From NCBI GenBank assembly GCA_028277105.1, contig JANQHO010000072.1, positions 1 to 58,871 on the forward strand: a stretch of 58,871 nucleotides of DNA, written 5' to 3'. Both the position numbers and the translations under genes were made by a program. The stretch's first letter is position 1; every line of letters begins with the position of its first letter. Shown here in pieces: positions 7,722 to 15,461 of this stretch. The notes under the pieces were generated by a model, which worked only from the letters and a program-made list of their open reading frames with translations, made no database searches and was not told where the DNA came from. The DNA comes from Owenweeksia sp. (lineage in GTDB: Bacteria; Bacteroidota; Bacteroidia; Flavobacteriales; Schleiferiaceae).

Positions 7722-8630
7722 TTATCTCCTAAGACCACCAAGCAAAGCCGGGAAGTCTCTTTTCAAACCCCCAAGGCAATAAACTCTTTGCGGTATGTAA
7801 TACTCCCGGTCAAAGAACTTTCGGGAACGCACAATTTTATAATCTACACCGGAGCAATAGGCACAACTTTCACAATCGTGATCAATGGTGGCATAAGGCT
7901 TACCTTTATTTCTTCCCCCACGAAAAGTCTTTTTTTGCAAAGGGCAATCATTTACGTAATTGAAATAACCCATTTCCCCGATTTTAAAGGATTCGACCTT
8001 TTTCACTTCGGCATAATCTTCTTTCAGCTTATTCTGAACTTTCCTCAGCTTAGGGTTGTGCAACCAACTTTTACAACTGGTTCCGTTAACCAGTTCTTTG
8101 CGAAAACCATCATCTGCCAAAGCGAAATTCTGCTTATGGTAGAGTGAGCGGAAAAGATGTTTGACATCTATCTCAATGGCGGCCAGGCTTTGTTCCCTGA
8201 TCTTCCTCGCTTTCTCCCAACTCACCGGGTTATTGACCACAATTTCTACCAGCAAAAGTTTGCCTTTACTTTGAATGATGACATCAGGAATTATCCCATC
8301 TAACCTCTTTTCGAGCCATACCTTATCAACGGGTATCGGGGTTTCGGGAAAAATCAGGTGTGGGGTGTTAGGGTAAAGCAGAAAAGGAGTGGTAAAAGTC
8401 TCGCTTTGGGCTATCCAGTTTTTGGCCTGGATATGCATTGCGGTTTCCAAGCCACCATTACAATCCGGGGCATTGTAATGGGCAAAGTGGTATTGTTTGA
8501 ACTTTCCTTTTCGCGCCACTAATGGTTTTTCACAAGCGGGGCATATACAGCCGCAAGCTAAGCCGCTTTCCACTTCATCAATGGAGATAAGTTTGTTGTC
8601 CTTTAGACCATACGGCAGTTTGAGTTCCAT
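7722..8630 (-). CDS. CoiA-like nuclease-family protein with zinc fingers
   Basis: The 302-aa product starts with a CoiA-type N-terminus: CGCICPACEKPLVARKGK then HFAHY (residues about 26-52), a Cys-pair zinc knuckle followed by the His motif. A D(G)IIPDV...LLVEIVV strand pattern around residues 110-135 fits the restriction-endonuclease-like core of CoiA proteins (D...ExK-like). A second Cys group (C-x-x-C-x-x-C, about residue 258) lies near the C-terminus. CoiA is a competence-associated, nuclease-like protein; relatives also occur on mobile elements. A role in processing incoming or recombining DNA is inferred. The domain call is moderately sure. Confidence 0.65.
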   Translation of the reverse strand: MELKLPYGLKDNKLISIDEVESGLACGCICPACEKPLVARKGKFKQYHFAHYNAPDCNGGLETAMHIQAKNWIAQSETFTTPFLLYPNTPHLIFPETPIPVDKVWLEKRLDGIIPDVIIQSKGKLLLVEIVVNNPVSWEKARKIREQSLAAIEIDVKHLFRSLYHKQNFALADDGFRKELVNGTSCKSWLHNPKLRKVQNKLKEDYAEVKKVESFKIGEMGYFNYVNDCPLQKKTFRGGRNKGKPYATIDHDCESCAYCSGVDYKIVRSRKFFDREYYIPQRVYCLGGLKRDFPALLGGLRR

Positions 8631-8862
8631 ACCGGAGGGAAGTCAAATTCCGAGCCAATTGAAATACAAGGAGAAAAGGTAAAAAGGCCAACGCCTAAAA
8701 ACCCGCTGCCTTTTGATTTCTTTTGCAATTTTAGCCGAAATCAGGATATTTTACGAAGTGTATTGTGATAGTCATCCTATCTATAAAATGAAGGAAATCA
8801 CAACAAAGATCATTCTGTTGTCTTTATGACACCAAAGGCGGCTTGTCCAAAGTTGCCTTTTT

Positions 8863-9444
8863 TCAATTGGGGTTGAACTTCTTAATAGCAATAGCAACAT
8901 CGTTTGGTGTCGCTGTAATTCCAAAACGATTCTTAAACTCACGCTTAAAGAAGGAAACTCTCCTTTTTTTTCTTTTTGAGCCATTGGAACCCAAATCACC
9001 GTATTCAGCAGCTTCCTTCAGTAATTGTTTTAATTGTTTTTCCTTCCCTTTAATTACATTCCATATTCTCAAATGAAAAAGAGCTTTTTTGAGTTGAAGT
9101 ACCTTCATACTTAGCTCATTCTTTCTCATTAATTCCCTTAACTTCTGAGCTTCTGCCTTTTTCTTATTGTTATGTCTGGTTATAGCACCTTTCACTGGGC
9201 CTGGGATTTTTAGGTTTAAAAAGTCGGCAATCTTTTCTACAACCTCGTATTTACTGTTTATTTCTTTCCCGGTGATATCATGAGTATAAATCAGTAAATC
9301 AGCACTAATTCTATTACCTGTAAACTGACGGGGTTCATGATTTGATATTCTTATTTTCTTGTAATTGTAGCTTACATAGATAGTGCCTGTCAATGCTCTA
9401 TTAACAACAATATCTTCATGTAAAGATTGAAGCAATTTCTCCAT
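8863..9444 (-). CDS. Unknown 193-aa basic protein
   Basis: The N-terminal half is beta-rich (TGTIYVSYNYKKIRISNHEPRQF). The C-terminal half is a Lys-rich helical region ending in KNRFGITATPNDVAIAIKKFN. It is rich in Lys/Arg and likely binds nucleic acid, but no family is recognised. It is bounded by gaps of 232 bases (8,631-8,862) and 109 bases, neither with a convincing further gene. It is more AT-rich than its neighbours, which may mark it as a recent insertion. Confidence 0.55.
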   Translation of the reverse strand: MEKLLQSLHEDIVVNRALTGTIYVSYNYKKIRISNHEPRQFTGNRISADLLIYTHDITGKEINSKYEVVEKIADFLNLKIPGPVKGAITRHNNKKKAEAQKLRELMRKNELSMKVLQLKKALFHLRIWNVIKGKEKQLKQLLKEAAEYGDLGSNGSKRKKRRVSFFKREFKNRFGITATPNDVAIAIKKFNPN

Positions 9445-9545
9445 CTGTTTTGAATAATGTTTACTTCAAAAAGTATATTGGTTTAGCAAGAATATTATTT
9501 CAAACCTCTCTCTTCCTGCTTTTTGACTTTTAGCTCTTTTTGTTA

Positions 9546-9569
9546 AAAAGGGGCTATTTAGCCCCTTTT
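9546..9569. terminator. Bidirectional intrinsic terminator
   Basis: A perfect inverted repeat, AAAAGGGGCTA with TAGCCCCTTTT around a two-base loop. T runs follow on either strand. The stop codon of the 70-aa gene (9,554-9,556) lies in the stem. Confidence 0.8.
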
Positions 9570-9766
9570 CTTTTTGATCTTGCATAATACCCTGAACTGC
9601 TCAGGTAGTAGAAATAGCCCTTTTCACGAATAATTCTGCTGGCTCCTTTGACCAAGCTCTTTCGTTTGGTCTTGGGGTTTCTCTCCACTAATCGACCACT
9701 TTTGTCAAAGTAGTAGAACATGCCCTTCTTTCTTTTGATTTTGGGATATTGCTTTAAAATTTCCAT
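9554..9766 (-). CDS. 70-aa very basic protein with an internal repeat
   Basis: The product contains two copies of a 'KGMFYYFDKSGRL' / 'KGYFYYLSSSGYY' unit separated by a Lys/Arg-rich linker. Each unit looks like a beta-hairpin with a glycine turn. The repeated YFYxxxSGxxxR units recall short binding repeats, but the family is not recognised. High charge suggests nucleic-acid binding. Confidence 0.55.
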   Translation of the reverse strand: MEILKQYPKIKRKKGMFYYFDKSGRLVERNPKTKRKSLVKGASRIIREKGYFYYLSSSGYYARSKRKGAK

Positions 9767-9788
9767 TCGTATTAGTTTGGGTTACTGA

Positions 9789-10583
9789 TTAGGTGCTACA
9801 GACCCCATCGCATTCGTCCACCAGTTCCGGTAGCGGGTCTTGCAGAGATTCCTTTTTGTTGATAATGTCCTGAATAGCCTCTTTGAGTGGTTTACAGGAG
9901 CGGTGTAAGTAGCATTCACCGTAATCAATACCAGGATAGTGTCGCACACGCTCATCCAGGTAAACGGCTGTTTCAAAACTCTCTGGCTCATTCACATAAA
10001 GCCAGTACCAGTATTCGTTTGAGTGATAGGGACAAATAGTACAGCTAGACCGTATAGGCAGGGGCAAACCGTGTTTCTTAAAGTTGGTGATGCAGTCCTT
10101 CCGTTTGATCTTTTTCTCAACCAGCGGGTAGCGGTGGTAGATCCACTTCCGCCCCGAATCCTTCATCCGTTGCATTTCGTCATAGCTGATACCCAACCAT
10201 AACTCTACCTTTTCGCCTGGTTGCCAGTTCTTTTTAATGAACCTGCGCACCGGGGCGATCTTATAATAACCGGTACACTGCCGCCTGAGCAACCCCCTCT
10301 TACCATTATGAAGTTTTAAATGAAGGGGGATGCCGTCCGAGCGTTTGGTCTTGCCGTCCAGAAAGTCTAAACAATCTTGATAGATATTGAAGGAAATGAC
10401 CTGTATGTCAAAGCCGTATTCTTTATCTACAAAAGGAATAAACCAATCGAGGTAACGGTAAACGCCCTTGGGTTCATTACTCAGGTCGGCAAATACCGCA
10501 TAGTCGGGCCGGGTATCAAATTCACCCCGGAGAGCGCGTAATAGTAAATCGGTGGACTGCGTTCCCGCGCCCAGCGATAGCAC
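9789..10583 (-). CDS. PP-loop (PAPS reductase/adenosine-phosphosulfate-like) family protein
   Basis: The 264-aa product begins SLGAGTQSTD, a PP-loop (SxGxxST) for binding the pyrophosphate of ATP. It continues with DYAVFADLSNEP and carries Cys residues later in the chain (SSCTICPYH near residue 185). Phage and element relatives are annotated as PAPS-reductase-like; their chemistry is uncertain. The open frame starts at GTG 10,583. Nine A precede it, and with one A fewer the upstream ATG at 10,599 would join in frame as MLKKTVLSLGAG, the usual N-terminus. So an indel or slippage is likely here. DndC-like phosphorothioation is unlikely because no dnd partners are present. Confidence 0.7.
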   Translation of the reverse strand: MLSLGAGTQSTDLLLRALRGEFDTRPDYAVFADLSNEPKGVYRYLDWFIPFVDKEYGFDIQVISFNIYQDCLDFLDGKTKRSDGIPLHLKLHNGKRGLLRRQCTGYYKIAPVRRFIKKNWQPGEKVELWLGISYDEMQRMKDSGRKWIYHRYPLVEKKIKRKDCITNFKKHGLPLPIRSSCTICPYHSNEYWYWLYVNEPESFETAVYLDERVRHYPGIDYGECYLHRSCKPLKEAIQDIINKKESLQDPLPELVDECDGVCST

Positions 10584-10610
10584 TGTTTTTTTTTAACATA
10601 GTAATGGATT

Positions 10611-10664
10611 TTGACCCTTAGCGGGTCATTACTAAATGATGGCTACCGGGGGAATCCGGCAGCC
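10611..10664 (-). promoter_or_regulatory. Two small hairpins between ATPase and PP-loop genes
   Basis: GACCC/GGGTC (10,613-10,627) and GGCTACCGG/CCGGCAGCC (10,641-10,664, one mismatch) can each fold. Neither is followed by a T run on the minus strand, so this may be a processing or regulatory element and not a classic terminator. Confidence 0.4.
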
Positions 10665-10708
10665 GTGGGCCTATCGTCAGACCCTATTTTGAGGTTACTG
10701 AATGATCT

Positions 10709-11620
10709 TTAAGCTGCCTGCTGTGATTGGTTTTGGAAAGTCACTTGGGCTTTGGTATCGTGAAAGCGTAGATAATCGCTGATCAATTTGACTAAGGCAG
10801 CATTACGGTTGGGATAGAGGGGTTTGCCCGTTTTGAACTTCCGCTCGTTGAGCATCATCCTGACCTTTTTACCTTCCTCCTGATCAATGTATTTTCTGGC
10901 AGCCCGGATAAAAGCTGCTCTGCTGCACCCCCTGATCTTTTGCTCCCGCATGTTCACGAAAACAAAAAAGGATTTACGCCTTTCGTACTCCTTTTCTTCA
11001 ATCAAACCGGAAGTGAAAGCGGTGGTAGCCAGTTCGTATTGCTCGTCCACAATAAGTTGAGCGATCCGTACCAAATGGTATTTTGGGATGCGTTCTTTAT
11101 AACGGGTCACATCATCGACCTGGTGATGTAGTCTTAGCCAGGTACAGTTCTGCCATTCGGTGGTACTTACTTTGGCAACAGATTGATGGGTCAGGAGCAA
11201 ATCTATCCCCTTATGCCTGGCGGTACACAATGCTCCGATCATAGCCTGACCTTTAGTGCCTGTCATGTAATGGTCTATGTCGTCCAATACAATCAGACCC
11301 CCCTGGTAGTATCTCAGGATATTGTGAACCACCTCCCGCTTCTGCCCATCATCCATCGGGCTGCCGTTGACATTGAAAGGACGTATCCTTCTGGCCTGAA
11401 TGTTCTTCAGTTGGTGAATATGATCGGGGCTAACAGTAAAGTACTCCCGGTAATCATCATCATTCGTATCGAAACATAGCACCCTGCGCCCTTTTTTACC
11501 CGTTGGAGTAAAGGGTTGCATATACCTTTTGATCTCCTGCTTATTGCGGTAGGTTTTGCCAACCCCGGTTTCACCGCAAACCAGCAAGATCATCGGTTGT
11601 CGTGCTTCAGGGCTAGGCAT
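10709..11620 (-). CDS. FtsK/HerA/A32-like P-loop ATPase, candidate DNA-packaging motor
   Basis: The 303-aa product has a Walker A (GETGVGKT, residues 16-23), an early acidic motif (FDTNDDDY, about 50-57), Walker B (LIVLDDID, about 99-106), and a distal LLLTHQS motif (about 131-137) in the place where HerA/FtsK, Zot and A32-type ATPases have their sensor Gln. It is a minimal single-domain motor of the size seen for genome-packaging ATPases of PRD1-like viruses, with an added C-terminal tail. It has no membrane helix and no Zot-like anchor. It overlaps the upstream 270-aa gene by eight bases. Fold-level call is good. Packaging is favoured over conjugation because no transfer genes are visible, but this is inference. 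Confidence 0.65.
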   Translation of the reverse strand: MPSPEARQPMILLVCGETGVGKTYRNKQEIKRYMQPFTPTGKKGRRVLCFDTNDDDYREYFTVSPDHIHQLKNIQARRIRPFNVNGSPMDDGQKREVVHNILRYYQGGLIVLDDIDHYMTGTKGQAMIGALCTARHKGIDLLLTHQSVAKVSTTEWQNCTWLRLHHQVDDVTRYKERIPKYHLVRIAQLIVDEQYELATTAFTSGLIEEKEYERRKSFFVFVNMREQKIRGCSRAAFIRAARKYIDQEEGKKVRMMLNERKFKTGKPLYPNRNAALVKLISDYLRFHDTKAQVTFQNQSQQAA

Positions 11621-12425
11621 CGGCTCCTACTTCGTCTGCTACTTCCAAAACGCTTTCTTCAAAGGCAGCTTCGGGTTCTTCTACCGGATCAAAACCAGTT
11701 TCATTTTCACCAGCAGTCTTTGGTTCTTCCTGACCTGGAGCGTACTCCCTTCCTTCCCGGATGATCTGCAAAATTCGCTCTGTCAGTATCTCGTTCTCTG
11801 CTCTGATTTGCATCACCACGTTTGCCTTTTTGACAATGATGGAAAGGAGAGCGCCTAATAATTGCTGTTCGGGTGTAAGTATCTTCGCCCGGTTCTTAAT
11901 GACCTGGATAAGCAGTGGGCGCAACAGGGCCTTGTCTTCCTCATCCAGTTTGATGAGCTTGATATTCCTTTCGTTCTGCTCGTCTATGACCTGGACAACT
12001 TCATCGAAGTCGTAAAAATCTTCGTGTTTCCTGATACGAACAAAAAAGCCTCCGCCAACTTCAATAAAGTTATTGGCTGAACCTAGAAGAAAATCAGCCA
12101 CCGAACCCGCATAGTCATCGGGTATGTCTATTTTTTCTTCTTCTTTACCAAACTGATAACTGTCGTCTATGGTCTGTTCCGGGGCATCCTGGGGTGCTTC
12201 TTCCTGGGGTTCTGCCTGGGCAGTGGGTTCTCCTTCAGCTTGCTGCTCTGGTTGCGGTTCGGTCTTGGCCCCGGCTACATCCTTTTCTTTGACCGCCTGG
12301 TTAAGCGGGCTGCTCTGCTCGTCCGCTATACCCTCAAAAGCTAGTGGGTCAACCTCTCCTTCCAGCACTTCTCTTATTTCTTTTTCTTGATCTCTTTGCA
12401 TAGGTGTAGTTTTAGAATTTTGCAA
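11613..12425 (-). CDS. Unknown 270-aa acidic protein, probable partner of the ATPase
   Basis: Residues 1-95 are low complexity, rich in Glu, Gln, Pro and Ala. A structured middle (about 100-215) contains FIEVGGGFFVRIRKHEDFYDFDEVVQVID and a hydrophobic helix, LLGALLSIIVKKANVVMQI. The end is again acidic. Overlaps on both sides (14 bases upstream, eight bases downstream) tie it to the DnaA-like and ATPase genes. A scaffolding or adaptor role would fit the composition; no family is recognised. Confidence 0.6.
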   Translation of the reverse strand: MQNSKTTPMQRDQEKEIREVLEGEVDPLAFEGIADEQSSPLNQAVKEKDVAGAKTEPQPEQQAEGEPTAQAEPQEEAPQDAPEQTIDDSYQFGKEEEKIDIPDDYAGSVADFLLGSANNFIEVGGGFFVRIRKHEDFYDFDEVVQVIDEQNERNIKLIKLDEEDKALLRPLLIQVIKNRAKILTPEQQLLGALLSIIVKKANVVMQIRAENEILTERILQIIREGREYAPGQEEPKTAGENETGFDPVEEPEAAFEESVLEVADEVGADA

Positions 12426-12855
12426 TGAACTCGATGGTCAGTTCTTCCAAATCTTTGTACTTAGCCGTAAAAGCCTTGTAGTACTGCGAAATGGATAGCA
12501 TTTCCTCACATTTTTGGTGGTAGTAAAGCACCTGCCTTTTCTTTAACCCAAAGCGTTCCCCGATCTTGGAATAGCTACTATCGGTGTATTTCTTCAAAAG
12601 GTGATAGCAGGCCATTCGTGCCTCGCGGTATTCAGGTATTCGACTGTCGTAAAACTCCTCCTCATTCAGATCGAATATGACTATCGCCTGGGAGATGATG
12701 TAGGTGGTCACCAGCTTCAACTTTTCCACCTGGGTAGTTGAGAGGGAACTATTACTGATAAAGCTGCACAGAAGTTTGACGGTTTTTGGCAATCCGATCT
12801 TGCCAAGTACCACGTCCAAACTCTGTTGCAGTGTTGTATAATTGACCTTGTTCAT
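12412..12855 (-). CDS. DnaA domain IV-like HTH protein
   Basis: The 147-aa product carries, at residues about 78-122, REARMACYHLLKKYTDSS followed by SKIGERFGLKKRQVLYYHQKC. This matches the pattern of the C-terminal DNA-binding domain of DnaA (R..A...YL.....S...IG..F....TV......). There is no AAA+ domain. It could bind DnaA-box-like sites in the element, either to start replication with host DnaA or to regulate transcription. It opens a new transcript behind a 144-base AT-rich gap holding inverted repeats. The similarity is by eye and moderately sure. Confidence 0.6.
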   Translation of the reverse strand: MNKVNYTTLQQSLDVVLGKIGLPKTVKLLCSFISNSSLSTTQVEKLKLVTTYIISQAIVIFDLNEEEFYDSRIPEYREARMACYHLLKKYTDSSYSKIGERFGLKKRQVLYYHQKCEEMLSISQYYKAFTAKYKDLEELTIEFIAKF

Positions 12856-12999
12856 GCGCGTTGATTTTAGTCTTCTAAAGCAGTTTGAAACTTTTGCTAA
12901 AAGTTCGGTATAAATTGCTCTAAATAATTTGTAAATATTTGATTATCAATTACTTATAAATAAATGAAGGTATAAAAAAAATCTGATTTACCTATTAAA
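12856..12999 (-). promoter_or_regulatory. AT-rich promoter/operator region with inverted repeats
   Basis: This 144-base gap is much richer in A+T than the flanking genes. It contains AACTTTT-GCT-AAAAGTT (12,889-12,905) and TTGAT-T-ATCAA (12,940-12,950), both perfect inverted repeats. It precedes the DnaA-like gene, whose product may bind here. An origin function is possible but unproven. Confidence 0.5.
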
Positions 13000-13746
13000 T
13001 CAGGCTGCTTTCGGCCTTTCCAAAGGCCGTTTTTCCAGCCGGTATTCGTAATACCATAAGGAGGTTCTTATCAACAGAAAGTCTCCAATTCTGACCTCAA
13101 AATCGAAGAAGCCCAAAGGGGTCTTTAAGCCCATCTCATATAATGCAGAGCGGGTCAGTTTTTGGGTGTGTTTCATCTTTATAAGCCTGGCGAGGATTGC
13201 CCTATCCTTTTTCAGCGTTTCCTTTTTAGAAGCTTTCTCTTCAGGCTTAACATCACCCATATCTTCGAGCATTTCGGCTATTTCCAGCATGGCTTCCTCT
13301 TTAGTAGGAGGTAGAGGTTTCTTATCAGTCTTCTTAACTTCATCTACATCATAGATGGATTTTGCATTAGGTAATTCAGGAGATTCTAGTATAACCGATG
13401 CTTTATCACCGTAGGCTTCGGGTGGATGAAAAGAGGTAACAGTAGCTACAATCCCTTTGTCTGAGGAATTAGCAGCTACGATCTCAACGGGTTGGGTAGG
13501 GTGAAAAACCGGTTCAGAAGAGTGAGACTCTAAAAGGTACTCATACGCCTCTTGAATATTGTAGTATATCTCCCAATCAAGTTCTTGTAGCTGCTTAAGC
13601 AGTATTTGACGGGCTTTTCCCTTACATTTTTTTAATTTGATCAACAAGCTTTCAAAGATTTCAATCTTGTCCCAAATGGCTGGTGGCATTTCATCATCTT
13701 CGAGCTTGTTTGTCTCGATCAGAAATTGGTGTAGTATAAGTTTCAT
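13000..13746 (-). CDS. Unknown 248-aa protein
   Basis: An N-terminal helical region (residues 1-70) is followed by a Pro/Ser-rich linker, a Lys/Glu helix and a C-terminal domain with FDFEVRIGDFLLIRTSLWYYEYRLEKRP. No motif or membrane helix is recognised. It is the last gene of the string running from 29.5 kb, 10 bases after the 480-aa gene. The AT-rich regulatory gap lies behind it. Confidence 0.55.
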   Translation of the reverse strand: MKLILHQFLIETNKLEDDEMPPAIWDKIEIFESLLIKLKKCKGKARQILLKQLQELDWEIYYNIQEAYEYLLESHSSEPVFHPTQPVEIVAANSSDKGIVATVTSFHPPEAYGDKASVILESPELPNAKSIYDVDEVKKTDKKPLPPTKEEAMLEIAEMLEDMGDVKPEEKASKKETLKKDRAILARLIKMKHTQKLTRSALYEMGLKTPLGFFDFEVRIGDFLLIRTSLWYYEYRLEKRPLERPKAA

Positions 13747-13756
13747 GCTGTTGGTT

Positions 13757-15199
13757 TTACTTTTTTGATGGTTGATCCAATCCCAAGGCTGATTTTACAA
13801 ATTCTGGCAAATGGGTGTCCAACTGCTCGTCTTTGTACTTTTTCTGTAGAAAGGCTTTAGCTTTCTTTGGGTCTTTCTCGTATAGCTCAATCGCCTTTTT
13901 GAAGTTGTCCAGCATCTCCTGAGCTACTTGTTCCAGTTCCTCACTCTCTTTCCACTCCTTGCGCATCACTTGTTCTAATTCGGGGAGCTTGTCTTTCCAA
14001 CGCCTGGCTAATTTCTTGCGCTCACTGAACTGGCTTTGTTCCAGATAGCTGTTGAGCTTTTCCCTGATGGCTTTTTCACCTGATTTGGCCTTGGCTTCGC
14101 TCTTATTCCAAATACTGATCAATCCCCGGTGAAATTCGAGGGCTAACACTTCAGTTTCAGCCAGTTTAGAAGGGTCGTCTTTGAATTGATCCGGGTAGAG
14201 GTTGAGAATAGAGACCGTTCTTTCCTTGAGCTTGGTGTAAAAGGATTTTTCCGGTTTGGGGCCTTCTTCCTCACGTTTTTTGGCATTGTATTCTCTGATC
14301 CTTGCCCGGCAAGCAGCCAGGCTTGGTTGTACCACTTCGTTTAACTCTTTTAATACTTCTTCAGCTGACAGATTCTTTTTAACGGATGCCTGGGCTTTAC
14401 TCTTTTTGGTTGTGGCAGGGGTACGCTCTGTCTTCCCTTTTTGCTCTAATTCAGCCTTGAACTCTATGTTTCTTGAGGTATAACCTTCTTCAAGCATGCG
14501 TTCCAACCATTTGACCAGGGGTTTGGTAAGTTTCTCCGGGTCTCTATCTTCTTGATCTATTTCATCATATTCCAGAAAATCTTTGAAGGTTTCCCCATAC
14601 ATGCGCCAATTTACTTGTGCCTCCTTCTGATCGGGCTTTATGAATATCTTATGTTCGCCTTCTTCATCGCCATTGAAGCGATGATGCATGATTAGTTCAT
14701 ATTCAGGGGGATAATGATAAATGAGCTTGGTGATGACCACCTCAAAGGTTTCATCTCCTTTAAGTTCGAGGTATAACTCCAAGTCTGCATCGTCATCAGT
14801 TTGCAGGTGTTCTTTTAGATCCGGAATCCAGTGTAACAAGAGGTGGTAAGCCTTTTCCACTACCTTCATATCCTTGATCTCTTCCAGTAAGTCCTCAGCC
14901 GTTTGCTTTTTTTGCTTCGGTGGGTTTCCGCTTGCCTTGCTTTTGCTTCCTTTACTTTTTGCTGTTTCCTTTCTCTGAGAAGTACTCTTTTTAACAGGCC
15001 CTTTATCTGGTTCCGGTAAGGCATTTATCGCCAGATCATAGAAGAAGTCGATGTTCTCTTTAGCGATCTCAACAAACCTTTTCTTGTCCTTCACTTGCTC
15101 ATAGTCGGCAAGAAACTTCTCAATCGCTTCTTTGAGTTCTTCTAATTCTCCTTCAAACTGACTGAGGTCGAGCTTTAGTAAATCGTCAATCTTCGCCAT
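13757..15199 (-). CDS. Unknown 480-aa Lys/Glu-rich, largely helical protein
   Basis: The product is dominated by charged coiled-coil-like helices (Lys/Glu repeats), with a Lys/Ser-rich linker near residues 70-100 and 250-270. Two paralogous-looking segments, 'FVVEKAYHLLLHWIPDLKEHL' type and 'TKPLVKWLERMLEEGY' type, surround a small beta domain (about 125-200). There is no signal peptide, membrane helix or known catalytic motif. Size and composition would fit a scaffolding or internal protein. No function is assigned. Confidence 0.55.
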   Translation of the reverse strand: MAKIDDLLKLDLSQFEGELEELKEAIEKFLADYEQVKDKKRFVEIAKENIDFFYDLAINALPEPDKGPVKKSTSQRKETAKSKGSKSKASGNPPKQKKQTAEDLLEEIKDMKVVEKAYHLLLHWIPDLKEHLQTDDDADLELYLELKGDETFEVVITKLIYHYPPEYELIMHHRFNGDEEGEHKIFIKPDQKEAQVNWRMYGETFKDFLEYDEIDQEDRDPEKLTKPLVKWLERMLEEGYTSRNIEFKAELEQKGKTERTPATTKKSKAQASVKKNLSAEEVLKELNEVVQPSLAACRARIREYNAKKREEEGPKPEKSFYTKLKERTVSILNLYPDQFKDDPSKLAETEVLALEFHRGLISIWNKSEAKAKSGEKAIREKLNSYLEQSQFSERKKLARRWKDKLPELEQVMRKEWKESEELEQVAQEMLDNFKKAIELYEKDPKKAKAFLQKKYKDEQLDTHLPEFVKSALGLDQPSKK

Positions 15200-15201
15200 G
15201 A

Positions 15202-15450
15202 CTATACGCTTGCTTTTATCAGTTTGGGGCTTCCTTTCATGCTGGCTTCGATCACCCAGGTCAGCCCTGCCGTCAAGACGGCTGTCACCATTACAATTCC
15301 GGCAGTTTTAGCCAGTTCCGGGGCGGGAGGTATCTTGTAAGTAAATTTCTCCTTCTTGTCCTTGTTTTCGCCCATACTATAGTAGATGAGGGCTTCGGCC
15401 AGACCGATCACAAAGCCTGCGGTAGTAATTATAATCGCTTGTTTATTCAT
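15202..15450 (-). CDS. 82-aa protein with two membrane helices
   Basis: Helix 1 covers residues 5-24 (AIIITTAGFVIGLAEALIYY) and helix 2 covers about 47-68 (AGIVMVTAVLTAGLTWVIEA). They are joined by a Lys-rich loop. Two short helices in 82 residues resemble holins or minor envelope proteins. It lies in a tight string, two bases from the next gene and 11 from the previous one. Function unknown. Confidence 0.6.
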   Translation of the reverse strand: MNKQAIIITTAGFVIGLAEALIYYSMGENKDKKEKFTYKIPPAPELAKTAGIVMVTAVLTAGLTWVIEASMKGSPKLIKASV

Positions 15451-15461
15451 GCTTTTAGGGT

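Noticed and set aside
9789..10583. DndC of a phosphorothioation system
   Set aside because: Only the PP-loop is shared; no dndB, dndD or dndE type gene lies nearby.
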